From: Bacillus massilinigeriensis
GTDB taxonomy: Bacteria; Bacillota; Bacilli; Bacillales; Cytobacillaceae
Assembly: GCF_900111815.1 (NCBI RefSeq)
Contig: NZ_LT630004.1
Coordinates: forward strand, 2,032,293 to 2,096,292
Direction of reading: 5' to 3'
Length of the DNA stretch: 64,000 nt
The notes beneath the pieces are model-generated. The model made no database searches. It saw nothing but the letters and a program-made list of their open reading frames with translations, and was not told the origin of the DNA. The position numbers and the translations under genes are program-made. Positions 9,518 through 20,124 of this stretch are shown in pieces (the stretch's first letter is position 1; each line of letters starts with the position of its first letter).

Positions 9518-10183
9518 TTATTTCTGTTCGTCCATGGATTCCTCTATTAATTTCTTGCCGTGCAATGCTAGTAGGTGATCAGGCTGGACATCAAGCGCCC
9601 TTTTGAACATTTCAAGGGCCTTCTCTCCTTCCTCCATGAAACCATAAGCAACGCCCAGATTATAAAGTGCATCCGCATGTTCAGGAAGTATTGCTATAGC
9701 CTTTTCCAACTGTCGAATCGCTTCTTCTATGTATTGACTTTTTGCAAGGGCAAGTCCGTACTGAAAGAATGCTTCCGCGTCATTTTCAAGCAGTTCTGTA
9801 CTGCGCTGAAAGTATGGAATTGCAAGCTTAGGCTGGTCCATCTGTACCATAGACATCCCAAGCATAAAGTAATTATCCCCTGTTGTGAGCCCTTGTTTCA
9901 TCGCCTGCTCGAACATTCCTCTTGCTTCTTCAAACTTTTCAGAGTCATAATAAAGGTTCCCCTTGCTATAATAGGCAGCTCCAGCTCCTTCGTCTAACTC
10001 GATTGCCTTGTCATAGAACTTATGTGCCTTCTCTATTTCACCAACTGCTGAAAGCATATTTCCAAAATTAATGTAGGCTACGGTATCTTTCGGACTTTCT
10101 TCGATTGCTTCCATAAATGCGGCAGCGGCTTCTTCCCACTTTCCTTCTTGCATATATTGAATTCCTATTACATTTTTATCCAA
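9518..10183 (-). CDS. yrrB: TPR-repeat protein YrrB
   Basis: About 221 residues made almost wholly of tetratricopeptide repeats (roughly six), with the W/LG/Y, A and P positions visible, e.g. AYYSKGNLYYDSEKFEEA and ADALYNLGVAYGFMEEGEKA. TPR arrays are protein-binding scaffolds. The TTG at 10183 lies 7 bases after GGAGTG and fits better than the ATG at 10198, which has no SD. It is the first gene of yrrB-recD2-yrrD and follows the mnmA terminator. No partner can be named from sequence. Confidence 0.87.
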   Translation of the reverse strand: MDKNVIGIQYMQEGKWEEAAAAFMEAIEESPKDTVAYINFGNMLSAVGEIEKAHKFYDKAIELDEGAGAAYYSKGNLYYDSEKFEEARGMFEQAMKQGLTTGDNYFMLGMSMVQMDQPKLAIPYFQRSTELLENDAEAFFQYGLALAKSQYIEEAIRQLEKAIAILPEHADALYNLGVAYGFMEEGEKALEMFKRALDVQPDHLLALHGKKLIEESMDEQK

Positions 10184-10245
10184 TTTAACACACTCCATTC
10201 AATCGAAGTATAGCATAAACAAGAGCAGACTCGTACTGCATAGGT

Positions 10246-10274
10246 AAAAAAAACCCGATTCAAAAGGAACCGGG
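10246..10274 (-). terminator. Rho-independent terminator after mnmA
   Basis: Minus strand CCCGGTTC, loop CTTTT, GAATCGGG, then eight T. It lies 10 bases past the mnmA stop. Confidence 0.9.
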
Positions 10275-10283
10275 GTCAAATTA

Positions 10284-12562
<2,279 letters not shown>

Positions 12563-12592
12563 TTTGGCACCTTCTCCTCATACATTGATGGA

Positions 12593-13015
12593 TCAAATAT
12601 AAAACATATAAGCATCCGTCTCGCCATTGTCGTCCGAATGGCTGGCCAGATCCTCGATTGTTGTGTTATCGAGAACATCCTTGACTGCATCCCTGATGCG
12701 GATCCACAACTCTCGCTTCGCCGGCTCCTCATCTTCAATTCCCTCTACTGGGCTAATCGGTCCTTCCAAAACTCTGATAATATCCCCAGCAGTAATGTTG
12801 GCTGGCTTATCGCCAAGGAGATATCCTCCATATGCTCCGCGAATACTCCTTACGAGACCTGCATTTCTCAGCGGGGCAACTAGCTGTTCCAAATAATGCT
12901 CTGACAGATTGTTAGTCGATGCAATGGATTTAAGGGAAACCGGCCCTTCCCCATATTTTTTTGCTAGCTCAATCATAATAGTAAGACCGTATCGGCCTTT
13001 GGTCGAAATTTTCAT
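12593..13015 (-). CDS. cymR: Rrf2-family cysteine metabolism repressor CymR
   Basis: 140 residues. The winged-helix Rrf2 fold begins MKISTKGRYGLTIMIELA, and the recognition helix region reads NNLSEHYLEQLVAPLRNAGLV. The protein contains no cysteine at all, so it lacks the Fe-S ligands of IscR and NsrR. That fits CymR, which senses cysteine status through the O-acetylserine lyase CysK. The ATG at 13015 follows GAGGTG. It heads the cymR-yrvO-mnmA run, and its promoter region, with TATAAT at about 13110, is shared with divergent rarA. Confidence 0.94.
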   Translation of the reverse strand: MKISTKGRYGLTIMIELAKKYGEGPVSLKSIASTNNLSEHYLEQLVAPLRNAGLVRSIRGAYGGYLLGDKPANITAGDIIRVLEGPISPVEGIEDEEPAKRELWIRIRDAVKDVLDNTTIEDLASHSDDNGETDAYMFYI

Positions 13016-13153
13016 CTTCCAGCACCTCTATTTTTCCCCTACCGAAAAAGAAAGGGGGTTGTTTACAATGGAATCCTAAATCCTTAGTCTATAGGTTGGC
13101 TTTAGCCATTATAGCACAGTTTTTGGGCCTTATACATTGGACCGCGCTTGCCG

Positions 13154-13173
13154 TTATGTTAAATTTAACATAA
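13154..13173. promoter_or_regulatory. 20-bp perfect palindrome in the cymR-rarA intergenic region
   Basis: TTATGTTAAA followed directly by its reverse complement TTTAACATAA, ending 28 bases before the rarA start. It overlaps where a -10 element for rarA would lie (TTGGAC about 17 bases upstream of TAAATT). It has no T tract and looks like an operator rather than a terminator. The regulator is unknown; it does not match the SOS box CGAAC-N4-GTTCG. Confidence 0.6.
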
Positions 13174-13201
13174 TAATGCTTTTTGCATGGGAGAGATGAA
13201 C

Positions 13202-14470
13202 ATGAACGAAAAGCCTCTTGCTTTCAGGATGCGGCCAAGGAGCATAGATGAAGTCGTCGGCCAGGAACACCTCGTCGGTTATGGCAAAATTATTCGCCGC
13301 ATGGTAATCGCAAGGCAGCTTTCCTCCATGATTTTGTACGGTCCTCCGGGAATCGGAAAGACCTCGATTGCAAGCGCCATTGCCGGCAGCACTAATTATG
13401 CCTTCAGAACTTTGAATGCCGTCACCAACAATAAAAAAGACATGGAGATTGTAGCGGCAGAAGCAAAAATGTCAGGGAAAGTCATCCTTCTTCTTGATGA
13501 AGTACACAGACTTGATAAAGGCAAGCAGGACTTTCTATTACCTTTTCTTGAAAACGGCATGATTACCATGATTGGTGCAACGACAAGTAACCCTTTCCAT
13601 GCAATTAACCCTGCTATCAGGAGCAGATCCCAAATTTTCGAACTGAAACCGCTAAGCCCTGAAAATGTAAAACAGATGCTTCTCCGAGCACTTTTGGATG
13701 AGGAGAGAGGACTAGGCAAATATAATGTGAGCATCGAAGAGAATGCTCTTGCTTATTTTTCTGAAGCATGCGCTGGAGATGTACGGAGCGCCCTCAATTC
13801 TTTAGAGCTGGCGGTTCTTTCGACACAACCTGCAGAAAATGGCGCCATTACCATTACAGCAAAGACTGCAGAGGAATGCATGCAAAAAAAAGGCTTTGTA
13901 CATGACAAAGACGGTGACGCACATTATGATGTCCTTTCTGCTTTTCAAAAATCCATTAGGGGAAGCGATGTAAATGCTTCGCTCCATTATCTTGGCAGGC
14001 TAATTGAAGCAGGTGACCTTGTCAGCATTGCGAGGCGGCTTACTGTCATCGCATATGAAGATATCGGGCTCGCCAGCCCGCAGGCTGGAGCGAGGACACT
14101 TTCAGCCATCCAGGCTGCAGAAAGACTTGGTTTCCCTGAAGCCCGAATTCCGCTTGCTAACGCAGTTATCGAACTTTGCCTTTCTCCGAAATCAAACAGT
14201 GCCTATCTAGCTATCGATGCTGCCATTTCTGATATCAGGGCAGGAAAAATCGGGGATGTTCCCGACCAATTGCGCGATGCTCATTATAAAGGTGCAAAGG
14301 AACTTGGGCGCGGCGAGGGCTATCAGTACCCTCATGATTTCGATAGCGGCTGGGTCAAACAGCAATACTTGCCCAATGACTTAAAGTCAAAAAAGTATTA
14401 TTCCCCGAAAAAAAGCGGGAAGTTTGAACAAGCATTGGGGGAAATTTACGAAAGGCTTAATCGCTCTTGA
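13202..14470 (+). CDS. rarA: Replication-associated recombination protein RarA (MgsA/YrvN) AAA+ ATPase
   Basis: 422 residues of the RarA/MgsA/WRNIP1 family. Walker A is GPPGIGKTS near residue 47, and Walker B is VILLLDEVHRLDKGKQD; sensor 1 is IGATTSNP. The C-terminal half carries the tetramerisation part with YEDIGLASPQA and ELCLSPKSNSAY. RarA acts at stalled forks on single-strand gaps. The ATG at 13202 is 6 bases after GGGAGAG; the longer start at 13187 is contained in the SD. It is monocistronic and divergent from cymR, as in B. subtilis. Confidence 0.96.
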   Translation: MNEKPLAFRMRPRSIDEVVGQEHLVGYGKIIRRMVIARQLSSMILYGPPGIGKTSIASAIAGSTNYAFRTLNAVTNNKKDMEIVAAEAKMSGKVILLLDEVHRLDKGKQDFLLPFLENGMITMIGATTSNPFHAINPAIRSRSQIFELKPLSPENVKQMLLRALLDEERGLGKYNVSIEENALAYFSEACAGDVRSALNSLELAVLSTQPAENGAITITAKTAEECMQKKGFVHDKDGDAHYDVLSAFQKSIRGSDVNASLHYLGRLIEAGDLVSIARRLTVIAYEDIGLASPQAGARTLSAIQAAERLGFPEARIPLANAVIELCLSPKSNSAYLAIDAAISDIRAGKIGDVPDQLRDAHYKGAKELGRGEGYQYPHDFDSGWVKQQYLPNDLKSKKYYSPKKSGKFEQALGEIYERLNRS

Positions 14471-14493
14471 GAACCGCTCGATAACAGCATGGA

Positions 14494-14523
14494 GAAGCCT
14501 CGCACTAAAAAATGCTGGGCTTC
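14494..14523 (+). terminator. Probable terminator after rarA
   Basis: Plus strand GAAGCC, inner GCA / TGC, then GGCTTC, followed by CCTTTATC. It lies 24 bases past the rarA stop. The T tract is weak, so this is moderate. Confidence 0.5.
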
Positions 14524-14587
14524 CCTTTATCGCTAAAAGAGATTCGATTAGATTTGCTTGGGTTGTTATAGAAAGCTTTAGCACAGG

Positions 14588-14640
14588 GACGCTCACCGCT
14601 CCCCCCCCCGCATAAAGCGAAGCGCCTGAAACGTAATTAC
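14588..14640. repeat. Degenerate 3' half of a dispersed Bacillus intergenic repeat
   Basis: The segment reads GACGCTCACCGCT, a C run, then AAAGCGAAGCGCCTGAAACG. This matches my memory of one end of a palindromic-ended intergenic repeat common in Bacillaceae, whose end reads GCGGAAAGCGAAGCGCCTGGA. Only this half is present here; the other half-type is at 46441-46487. The call rests on recalled pattern similarity. Confidence 0.5.
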
Positions 14641-14868
14641 AATCTCAAATCAAAACATAGAACAAATAAACTTGAAGACTCACAAAACAAAACTATCCCC
14701 AATACCAATAAAAATAGTCATTTTATTAGTTCTTTAAGGAGAAAAAAAGAAGTACTTTTAAAGATGGGGGTATTATTTTTAAAAAGGAGTGCATGTGTAA
14801 CCGATTACACAAATAACCCAGCTCTAGTTGATAGCTTTTCCAATTGGGATATCTGCAGTAACAATCCA

Positions 14869-14945
14869 TTTATCTACGGTAAACTGCAATTTATCTACGG
14901 TAATCGCTCCTTTATCTACGGTAGACTGCAATTTATCTACGTCAG
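14869..14945. repeat. 21-bp tandem repeat array (TTTATCTACGGTA core)
   Basis: Three full 21-bp units start at 14869, 14890 and 14911, with a fourth partial unit from 14932. The shared core is TTTATCTACGGTA, followed by a variable 8-base tail (AACTGCAA, ATCGCTCC, GACTGCAA). In unit 3 the core contains the dyad TCTAC-G-GTAGA. Because 21 is a multiple of 3, both strands read as 7-residue repeats: F-I-Y-G on plus, T-V-D-K on minus. No spacers of CRISPR type are present. Confidence 0.85.
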
Positions 14946-15071
14946 GCCCCACGTAGTTTCCATATTATCAATAATATGTGTTTCTTAAAACTATTCAGCA
15001 CCCCCCCTAATCGAAGCTTATAAAACAAAGTCAACGAAATCAGCCATCCCTTTATAAGATAAATTTAAATC

Positions 15072-15095
15072 GCCCGCACTAAAAATAATGCGGGC
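15072..15095 (-). terminator. Terminator hairpin after tcdA
   Basis: Perfect 7-bp stem GCCCGCA / TGCGGGC with a 10-base loop, 7 bases past the tcdA stop. The minus-strand tail GATTTAAATTT is only moderately T-rich. Confidence 0.6.
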
Positions 15096-15101
15096 TTCTT
15101 G

Positions 15102-15869
15102 TTATTCTTTTTCGTTCACCCTTTTGATCGGGATTTCTTTTAGAAGCTCTCTTACAACATAGCTTGCCATAATCAGCCCGCACACAGATGGCACAAAAGC
15201 ATTAGAGGACGGCGGCATTTTGGCTTTCCTGATTTCTGCATCATCCTTGCCCACAATCTTACGTACATCTTCTTTAATCACAATAGGACTTTCATCCGAA
15301 AACACAACCGGAATTCCCTTGTATATTCCTTCTTTACGAAGTCTCGTCCTGATTACCTTAGCGATCGGGTCCGTATGAGTCTTTGAAATATCAGCTATTT
15401 TAAATCTTGTCGGATCAAGCTTATTTGCAGCCCCCATACTCGAAATAATAGGTATGCCGCGCCTCAAGCATTCTTTTGCCAAATGAATCTTGTACGAAAT
15501 GGTGTCGGACGCATCGACAACAAAATCAAGCTCATGGCTGAAAAATTTTTCATATGTATCTTCTGTATAAAACATCTTTAACGAAACAACTTCACAGTCC
15601 GGATTGATATCGGCTATCCGCTCTTCCATCAGCTCGACCTTTGGACGACCAACCGTTGAAAGCAGTGCAATCAACTGCCTGTTAACATTAGTAATATCCA
15701 CATCATCCTTATCGACGAGTACCAGCTTCCCAACCCCCGACCGTGCGAGTGCTTCAGCTGCAAAAGAACCTACACCTCCGATACCCAAAACAGCAACAGT
15801 ACTGCCCTTCAAAAGCTGCAATCCTTCCTTCCCGATCGCAAGCTCATTTCTCGAAAATTGATGAAGCAT
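15102..15869 (-). CDS. tcdA: tRNA threonylcarbamoyladenosine dehydratase TcdA (YrvM)
   Basis: 255 residues of the ThiF/MoeB/E1-like superfamily. The Rossmann ATP-binding motif is VLGIGGVGSFAAEALARSG, then DKDDVDITNVNRQ, and VDASDTISYKI. The protein lacks the CxxC zinc pairs of MoeB. TcdA cyclises t6A37 to ct6A in ANN-decoding tRNAs. The ATG at 15869 lies 8 bases after GGAG and gives the standard MLHQFSRNELAIG start; a GTG at 15878 is in the SD. It stands alone between rarA and the 6S RNA gene, as yrvM does in B. subtilis. Confidence 0.94.
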   Translation of the reverse strand: MLHQFSRNELAIGKEGLQLLKGSTVAVLGIGGVGSFAAEALARSGVGKLVLVDKDDVDITNVNRQLIALLSTVGRPKVELMEERIADINPDCEVVSLKMFYTEDTYEKFFSHELDFVVDASDTISYKIHLAKECLRRGIPIISSMGAANKLDPTRFKIADISKTHTDPIAKVIRTRLRKEGIYKGIPVVFSDESPIVIKEDVRKIVGKDDAEIRKAKMPPSSNAFVPSVCGLIMASYVVRELLKEIPIKRVNEKE

Positions 15870-15878
15870 TTTCCTCAC

Positions 15879-16043
15879 TCCAAATCACCTGGCATCCACC
15901 AGAAAATCTTAATCATTATACCTGTTTAAATATATATCATCCTTTATCCAAAACTCAAGTAAATTCATAGGAATAAAGAGATTTACTGCCGTTCAAAATG
16001 TCACCATCATATAGAACTATTTTTCCCAAAATCCTAAAAACAA
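15879..16043. other. Intergenic region upstream of tcdA
   Basis: About 165 bases of AT-rich DNA between the tcdA start and the 6S RNA terminator. I see no gene and no clear promoter pair; the tcdA promoter must lie here or upstream. Confidence 0.4.
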
Positions 16044-16077
16044 AAACTCCATATCCGAATAATCGGATATGGAGTTT
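16044..16077 (-). terminator. Terminator of the 6S RNA gene
   Basis: Perfect 15-bp stem (AAACTCCATATCCGA and its complement) around a TTAT loop, followed on the minus strand by TTGTTTTT. It starts about 12 bases after the mature 6S 3' end. Confidence 0.92.
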
Positions 16078-16088
16078 AATAGCTATGT

Positions 16089-16288
16089 ATCGAAAAGTCC
16101 CAAGCGTGCCGTTATCATACTCCTACGTTTTGAACCCGCTCTTTCAAGCAGGTGGGTGCCCTGTCCCAGGCTTTGCAAGTCCACAAGAGAGGCATTTGCG
16201 CAGGCTGGAAACTCCAAGCTCCCGTATTGACTATGTTCGGTCAAAACATCAGGTTGGACAACGTACACATCAGGACTTTTCTGGTGTT
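16089..16288 (-). ncRNA. ssrS: 6S RNA (BsrA / 6S-1 type)
   Basis: The minus strand matches the B. subtilis 6S-1 RNA closely, including AAGTCCTGATGTGT at the 5' end, the CAATACGGGAGCTTGGAG side of the central bubble, AATGCCTCTCTTGTGGAC, and GCTTGGGACTTTTC at the 3' end. 6S RNA mimics an open promoter and sequesters sigma-A RNA polymerase. Its location between aspS and tcdA (yrvM) is the same as bsrA. Transcription should begin near 16288 and the mature 5' end lies near 16278, matching the known short 5' trimming of 6S-1. Confidence 0.95.
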
Positions 16289-16294
16289 GAGAAA

Positions 16295-16323
16295 ATAATA
16301 GCATAATCGAGAGAAAAATTCAA
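16295..16323 (-). promoter_or_regulatory. Sigma-A promoter of 6S RNA
   Basis: Minus strand TTGAAT (16318-16323), 17 bases, TATTAT (16295-16300). It begins 22 bases past the aspS stop, so 6S RNA has its own promoter although it could also be reached by read-through. Confidence 0.85.
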
Positions 16324-16345
16324 GAAATGCTCTGTGTCCTTTTTT

Positions 16346-18115
16346 CTACTCTCCTTGCTTTAATTGAAGATGAAGGTCATCTAGCTGCGCAGAGTTAACT
16401 TCTCCCGGTGCTTCTGTCAGCAAGCAAGATGCGCTTGCTGTTTTAGGGAATGCAATGGTGTCTCTGAGGTTGGAGCGCCCGGAAAGCAGCATGACAAGCC
16501 TGTCAAGCCCTAGAGCGATGCCGCCATGAGGCGGTGTTCCATACTCGAACGCTTCCATTAAGAAGCCAAATTGCTCTTTCGCTTCATCTTCCTTAAACCC
16601 AAGTACCTCGAACATTTTCTCTTGTACATTGCGCTCAAAGATACGGAGGGAACCGCCGCCAAGCTCATATCCGTTCAGAACAAGATCATACGCCTGCGCC
16701 CTTACTTCACCAGGGGCTGTATCTAGCTTGGAGAGGTCCTCTCTGACAGGCATTGTGAATGGATGATGTGCTGCATAGTAGCGCCCTTCCTCCTCAGCAT
16801 ACTCTAACAGCGGCCAGTCTGTGATCCATAGGAAGTTGAAGAGTGACTGATCTATCATGCCAAGTTCTTTCCCAAGCTTCAGCCTCAGCGCACCAAGCGC
16901 ATCTGCTACGACGCTTTTTTTGTCTGCAACAAATAGCAGTAAATCTCCTGGTGTTGCTTCAAATATCGCTCCCATCGCTTTTTGTTCGTCATCATTGAAA
17001 AACTTGGCGATTGGGCCTTTCAGACCATCTTCCTCTACTTTAAGCCAAGCAAGGCCTTTTGCCCCATATACGGCCGCAAACTCGCCAAGACCATCAATGT
17101 CTTTACGTGAATATCTACCCGCTGATCCCTTTACATTTATCCCTTTTACTTGGCCTCCGTTTGCCACAGCGGAGGCAAAAACCTTGAAACCACAGTCCTT
17201 AACCAGCTCGGATAGATCCTTTAACTCCATTTCAAAACGAGTATCCGGTTTATCTGATCCGTAACGCGCCATAGCTTCATCGTAGCTCATCCGCTTGAAT
17301 GGCACTTGTATATCGATACCCTTCACTTCTCTCATGACTCTCTGCATCATTCTTTCTGTCAGCGCGAGAATATCCTCCTGACTCAGAAAGCTTGTTTCGA
17401 TATCGATTTGCGTGAACTCTGGCTGGCGGTCTGCGCGAAGGTCTTCATCACGGAAACAGCGGGCAATTTGGTAGTACCTCTCAAAGCCGGCAACCATCAT
17501 CATCTGCTTGAAAAGCTGAGGCGATTGTGGCAATGCGTAAAATTCACCTGGATGCACCCTGCTTGGAACAAGGTAGTCTCGCGCTCCCTCTGGCGTACTC
17601 TTTGTCAGAATCGGTGTTTCAATGTCTAGGAATCCTTCGCTATCAAGGAAATCACGGACAGCCTTCGTAGTCATATGGCGCATCTTGAAAGTTTCATACA
17701 TTACCGGGCGCCTAAGATCAAGGTATCTGTATCTCAGGCGAATATCTTCGGCAACATCCGTTTTATCAGCAATTACGAAAGGAGGTGTTTTCGCTTCATT
17801 TAAAATAGTGATTTCCTCGGCATGCACTTCGATTTTTCCTGTTTTGAGGTTCTCGTTCACAGTGCCTTCCTGCCTAGCTACTACCTTTCCTTTTATATCA
17901 AGTACATATTCGTTCCTTACCTTTTCCGCTGTCTGAAGCGACTCTTTTGAAACATCAGGATTGAAAACAATCTGGACAATTCCTGATCTGTCGCGGAGGT
18001 CGATGAAAATAAGGCCGCCGAGATCCCTTCTTTTTTGAACCCATCCTTTAAGGGATACTGTTTCACCTATCGCTTTTTCTGTTACATCACCGCAAAAATA
18101 TGTTCTTCCAAACAT
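16346..18115 (-). CDS. aspS: Aspartate--tRNA ligase
   Basis: 589 residues, bacterial-type AspRS. An N-terminal OB anticodon-binding domain ([22 protein letters not shown]) is followed by class II motif 2 ([16 protein letters not shown]), the inserted GAD domain around residues 300-410, and motif 3 ([13 protein letters not shown]). The ATG at 18115 follows GGAGG by 7 bases; a GTG at 18118 is too close. It is 12 bases downstream of hisS, so both are under the hisS T-box. No gatCAB genes are in view, so whether it is discriminating cannot be judged here. Confidence 0.98.
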   Translation of the reverse strand: MFGRTYFCGDVTEKAIGETVSLKGWVQKRRDLGGLIFIDLRDRSGIVQIVFNPDVSKESLQTAEKVRNEYVLDIKGKVVARQEGTVNENLKTGKIEVHAEEITILNEAKTPPFVIADKTDVAEDIRLRYRYLDLRRPVMYETFKMRHMTTKAVRDFLDSEGFLDIETPILTKSTPEGARDYLVPSRVHPGEFYALPQSPQLFKQMMMVAGFERYYQIARCFRDEDLRADRQPEFTQIDIETSFLSQEDILALTERMMQRVMREVKGIDIQVPFKRMSYDEAMARYGSDKPDTRFEMELKDLSELVKDCGFKVFASAVANGGQVKGINVKGSAGRYSRKDIDGLGEFAAVYGAKGLAWLKVEEDGLKGPIAKFFNDDEQKAMGAIFEATPGDLLLFVADKKSVVADALGALRLKLGKELGMIDQSLFNFLWITDWPLLEYAEEEGRYYAAHHPFTMPVREDLSKLDTAPGEVRAQAYDLVLNGYELGGGSLRIFERNVQEKMFEVLGFKEDEAKEQFGFLMEAFEYGTPPHGGIALGLDRLVMLLSGRSNLRDTIAFPKTASASCLLTEAPGEVNSAQLDDLHLQLKQGE

Positions 18116-18127
18116 CACTGTTCCTCC

Positions 18128-19399
18128 TTAAGCCTGTAGTTTACGAAAAGCGTCTATAAATTCATCCAGCGGGAGTTCTGTCTGCCCGCCGTCTGCCATC
18201 GATTTCAGGGTAATCTTGTTTTCCTGCAGTTCATCGTCCCCAAGCACTGCAACGTACTTAGCATTTAGCCTGTCTGCTGATTTAAATTGAGCCTTCACTT
18301 TTCTTCCTAAATAGTCTCGTTCTGCTGAAATACCTTTCTTCCGAAGCTGATGAAGCAGCCCAACAGTATATTCTGCAGCATTTTCGCCAAGAGAAGCAAG
18401 ATAGATATCGATTCCTTCTGAAACTTCCATATTCACACCCTCTGCTTCTAGCGCTGCAATTAGACGCTCAATGCTGAAAGCAAAACCGATGCCAGGAGTT
18501 TCCGGTCCGCCGATTTCTTCTACAAGTCCATTGTAACGACCTCCGCCACATAAAGTGGTGATGGCACCAAAGCCTTTCGCGGTGCTCATAATTTCAAAAG
18601 CGGTATGGTTATAATAATCGAGACCACGTACCAAATTAGCATCGACTTCAAAAGGAATATCCATTGCAGCAAGATATTTTTGAACCTTTTCGAAATAATG
18701 CGCAGATTCTTCATTGAGATACGCTGTGATTTTCGGAGCACTTTTCATGAGCTCGTGTTCCCTGTCCTTCTTGCAGTCAAGAATCCTCATTGGGTTCTTT
18801 TCAAGGCGACTCTGGCAGTCGCCGCAAAACTCCCCGATTCTTGGCCTGAAGTGTTGTATGAGCGCTTCCCTGTGCGCCGTTCTGCTTTCCTGATCACCGA
18901 GGCTATTAATGACAAGCTTCAAGTTTTTTAGTCCCATCTCCCGGTAAATTTCCATTGCAAGGGAAATCACTTCTGCATCTATTGCAGGATCCTTGCTTCC
19001 AAGGGCTTCGACCCCAAACTGAACAAATTGACGGAACCTGCCTGCCTGAGGGCGCTCATAGCGGAACATCGGTCCCATATAATAAAGCTTAACGGGTTGA
19101 TTAGGCATACCATACATTTTATTCTCCACAAACGAGCGGACTGCAGAGGCAGTTCCTTCAGGTCGAAGCGTGATGCTCCGGCCACCTCTGTCCTCAAAGG
19201 TATACATTTCTTTTTGAACGATATCCGTTGTATCTCCTACACCGCGCTGAAAAAGCTCAGTGAGTTCGAAAATTGGTGTTCTTAGCTCTTTATATTGGTA
19301 ATAAGAGCAGATTTCCCTTACTCTATCCTCAATGTACTGCCATTTTTCCGAGTTGCCAGGTAAAATATCCTGTGTTCCGCGCGGAATATTGATTGACAT
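18128..19399 (-). CDS. hisS: Histidine--tRNA ligase
   Basis: 423 residues, class II HisRS. The N-terminus is [11 protein letters not shown]. Motif 2 is [15 protein letters not shown], the histidine motifs are [15 protein letters not shown], and motif 3 is [15 protein letters not shown]. The C-terminal anticodon domain covers about 325-420. It is the first gene of hisS-aspS and is controlled by the T-box leader upstream. Confidence 0.98.
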   Translation of the reverse strand: MSINIPRGTQDILPGNSEKWQYIEDRVREICSYYQYKELRTPIFELTELFQRGVGDTTDIVQKEMYTFEDRGGRSITLRPEGTASAVRSFVENKMYGMPNQPVKLYYMGPMFRYERPQAGRFRQFVQFGVEALGSKDPAIDAEVISLAMEIYREMGLKNLKLVINSLGDQESRTAHREALIQHFRPRIGEFCGDCQSRLEKNPMRILDCKKDREHELMKSAPKITAYLNEESAHYFEKVQKYLAAMDIPFEVDANLVRGLDYYNHTAFEIMSTAKGFGAITTLCGGGRYNGLVEEIGGPETPGIGFAFSIERLIAALEAEGVNMEVSEGIDIYLASLGENAAEYTVGLLHQLRKKGISAERDYLGRKVKAQFKSADRLNAKYVAVLGDDELQENKITLKSMADGGQTELPLDEFIDAFRKLQA

Positions 19400-19432
19400 T
19401 TTTCATTCCCTCCATCCTTACAGTATGTGTAA

Positions 19433-19715
19433 ATAAAAAAAGCCCCCGTCCCTTGTTTTCAAAAAACAAGGGACGAGAGCTTTGTCTCCCGTGGTGCCAC
19501 CCTAATTGAAGCGAAATTTTGCGCTTCCACTTTAACAGTTAACGCCTGCATACGTCTCTCCCTAATAATGTGTACACCATGTTCAGGAAAGAGCCTACGG
19601 AGTGTTCATTTCATTGAGGCACAAGCAGAAATGCTTTCAGCCACGGCATTTCCTCTCTATCCTAGTGAATCCCAACTACTGTTCTCCATCATCGGCATTG
19701 TTTTGTATGATTATT
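19433..19715 (-). promoter_or_regulatory. T-box riboswitch of hisS-aspS
   Basis: Minus-strand leader of about 280 nt. The T-box AGGGTGGCACCACG is at 19490-19503. The terminator (12-bp perfect stem GTCCCTTGTTTT and complement, then GGGGGC and a T run) is at 19433-19474. A GAGAACAGTAG stem I motif is near the 5' end. The best specifier candidate is CAC (His) at 19602-19604, in TGAACACTCC. It is not followed by the usual purine, so this assignment is tentative. Confidence 0.92.
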
Positions 19716-19721
19716 TACTTA

Positions 19722-19750
19722 ATAATAAAGAGCAGATAGTACATTGTCAA
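19722..19750 (-). promoter_or_regulatory. Sigma-A promoter for hisS-aspS leader
   Basis: Minus strand TTGACA (19745-19750), 17 bases, TATTAT (19722-19727). The -35 overlaps the stop codon of the small upstream gene. Confidence 0.9.
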
Positions 19751-19923
19751 GAACGTCCAAGCTGTTTTTTTAAATTTTTCACATCACGAATGCTTAGAGA
19801 GAATTCTGAAGCTAACTCTATCATATTGGCGCTTTGCTCTTTTTGAATAAAATCATGAAAGTCAATTCCGAATAATTGATTCTCTCCTACTACAGTGGAG
19901 GCATGTTTGCTGCCGCTCCTCAA
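19747..19923 (-). CDS. Small protein, possible YrzK homologue
   Basis: About 58 residues from a TTG at 19923 (6 bases after AAGGTG); a GTG at 19932 is an alternative. The C-terminal half, ELASEFSLSIRDVKNLKKQLG, has the spacing of a helix-turn-helix, as in sigma-70 region 4-like peptides. It lies between the amidase gene and hisS, where B. subtilis has the small gene yrzK. I infer homology from position and size only. Its stop codon overlaps the -35 of the hisS promoter. Confidence 0.6.
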   Translation of the reverse strand: MRSGSKHASTVVGENQLFGIDFHDFIQKEQSANMIELASEFSLSIRDVKNLKKQLGRS

Positions 19924-20124
19924 AAGTATCACCTTCCATTTTTTCGTCTTATTCTATTCTTTCCCAGTGCCAAGAAATAATTCATCACCACTTTTTTTAT
20001 CGAAATAAAACGCTTTTTCGGATACTTTTTCTCCTTACAACAGCTTTTGTCGAAAGCCTCGATTTCCCCTTACTTTTCCTATACGATGTTCATAACGGAA
20101 AAAGTTGGACAGGAGTGAGTCTAT

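Larger units (their letters stand above)
14471..15101. other. Gene-free stretch between rarA and tcdA
   Basis: About 630 bases with no convincing gene. It holds, in order: a weak terminator for rarA, a degenerate half of a dispersed repeat, a run of nine C (14601-14609), about 120 bases of very AT-rich DNA, a 21-bp tandem repeat, a run of seven C (15001-15007) and the tcdA terminator. A 74-codon plus-strand frame at 14764-14988 spans the repeat, but it has no SD and repeat-like composition. Confidence 0.75.

Noticed and set aside
14869-14945. Possible CRISPR array
   Set aside because: Units are contiguous with 8-base tails, not 25-40-base spacers, and no cas genes are near.
14764-14988. Plus-strand 74-codon frame through the 21-bp repeat
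   Set aside because: No SD ahead of the ATG, composition is that of the repeat, and no homologous domain is recognisable. Kept as a finding about the repeat, not as a gene.
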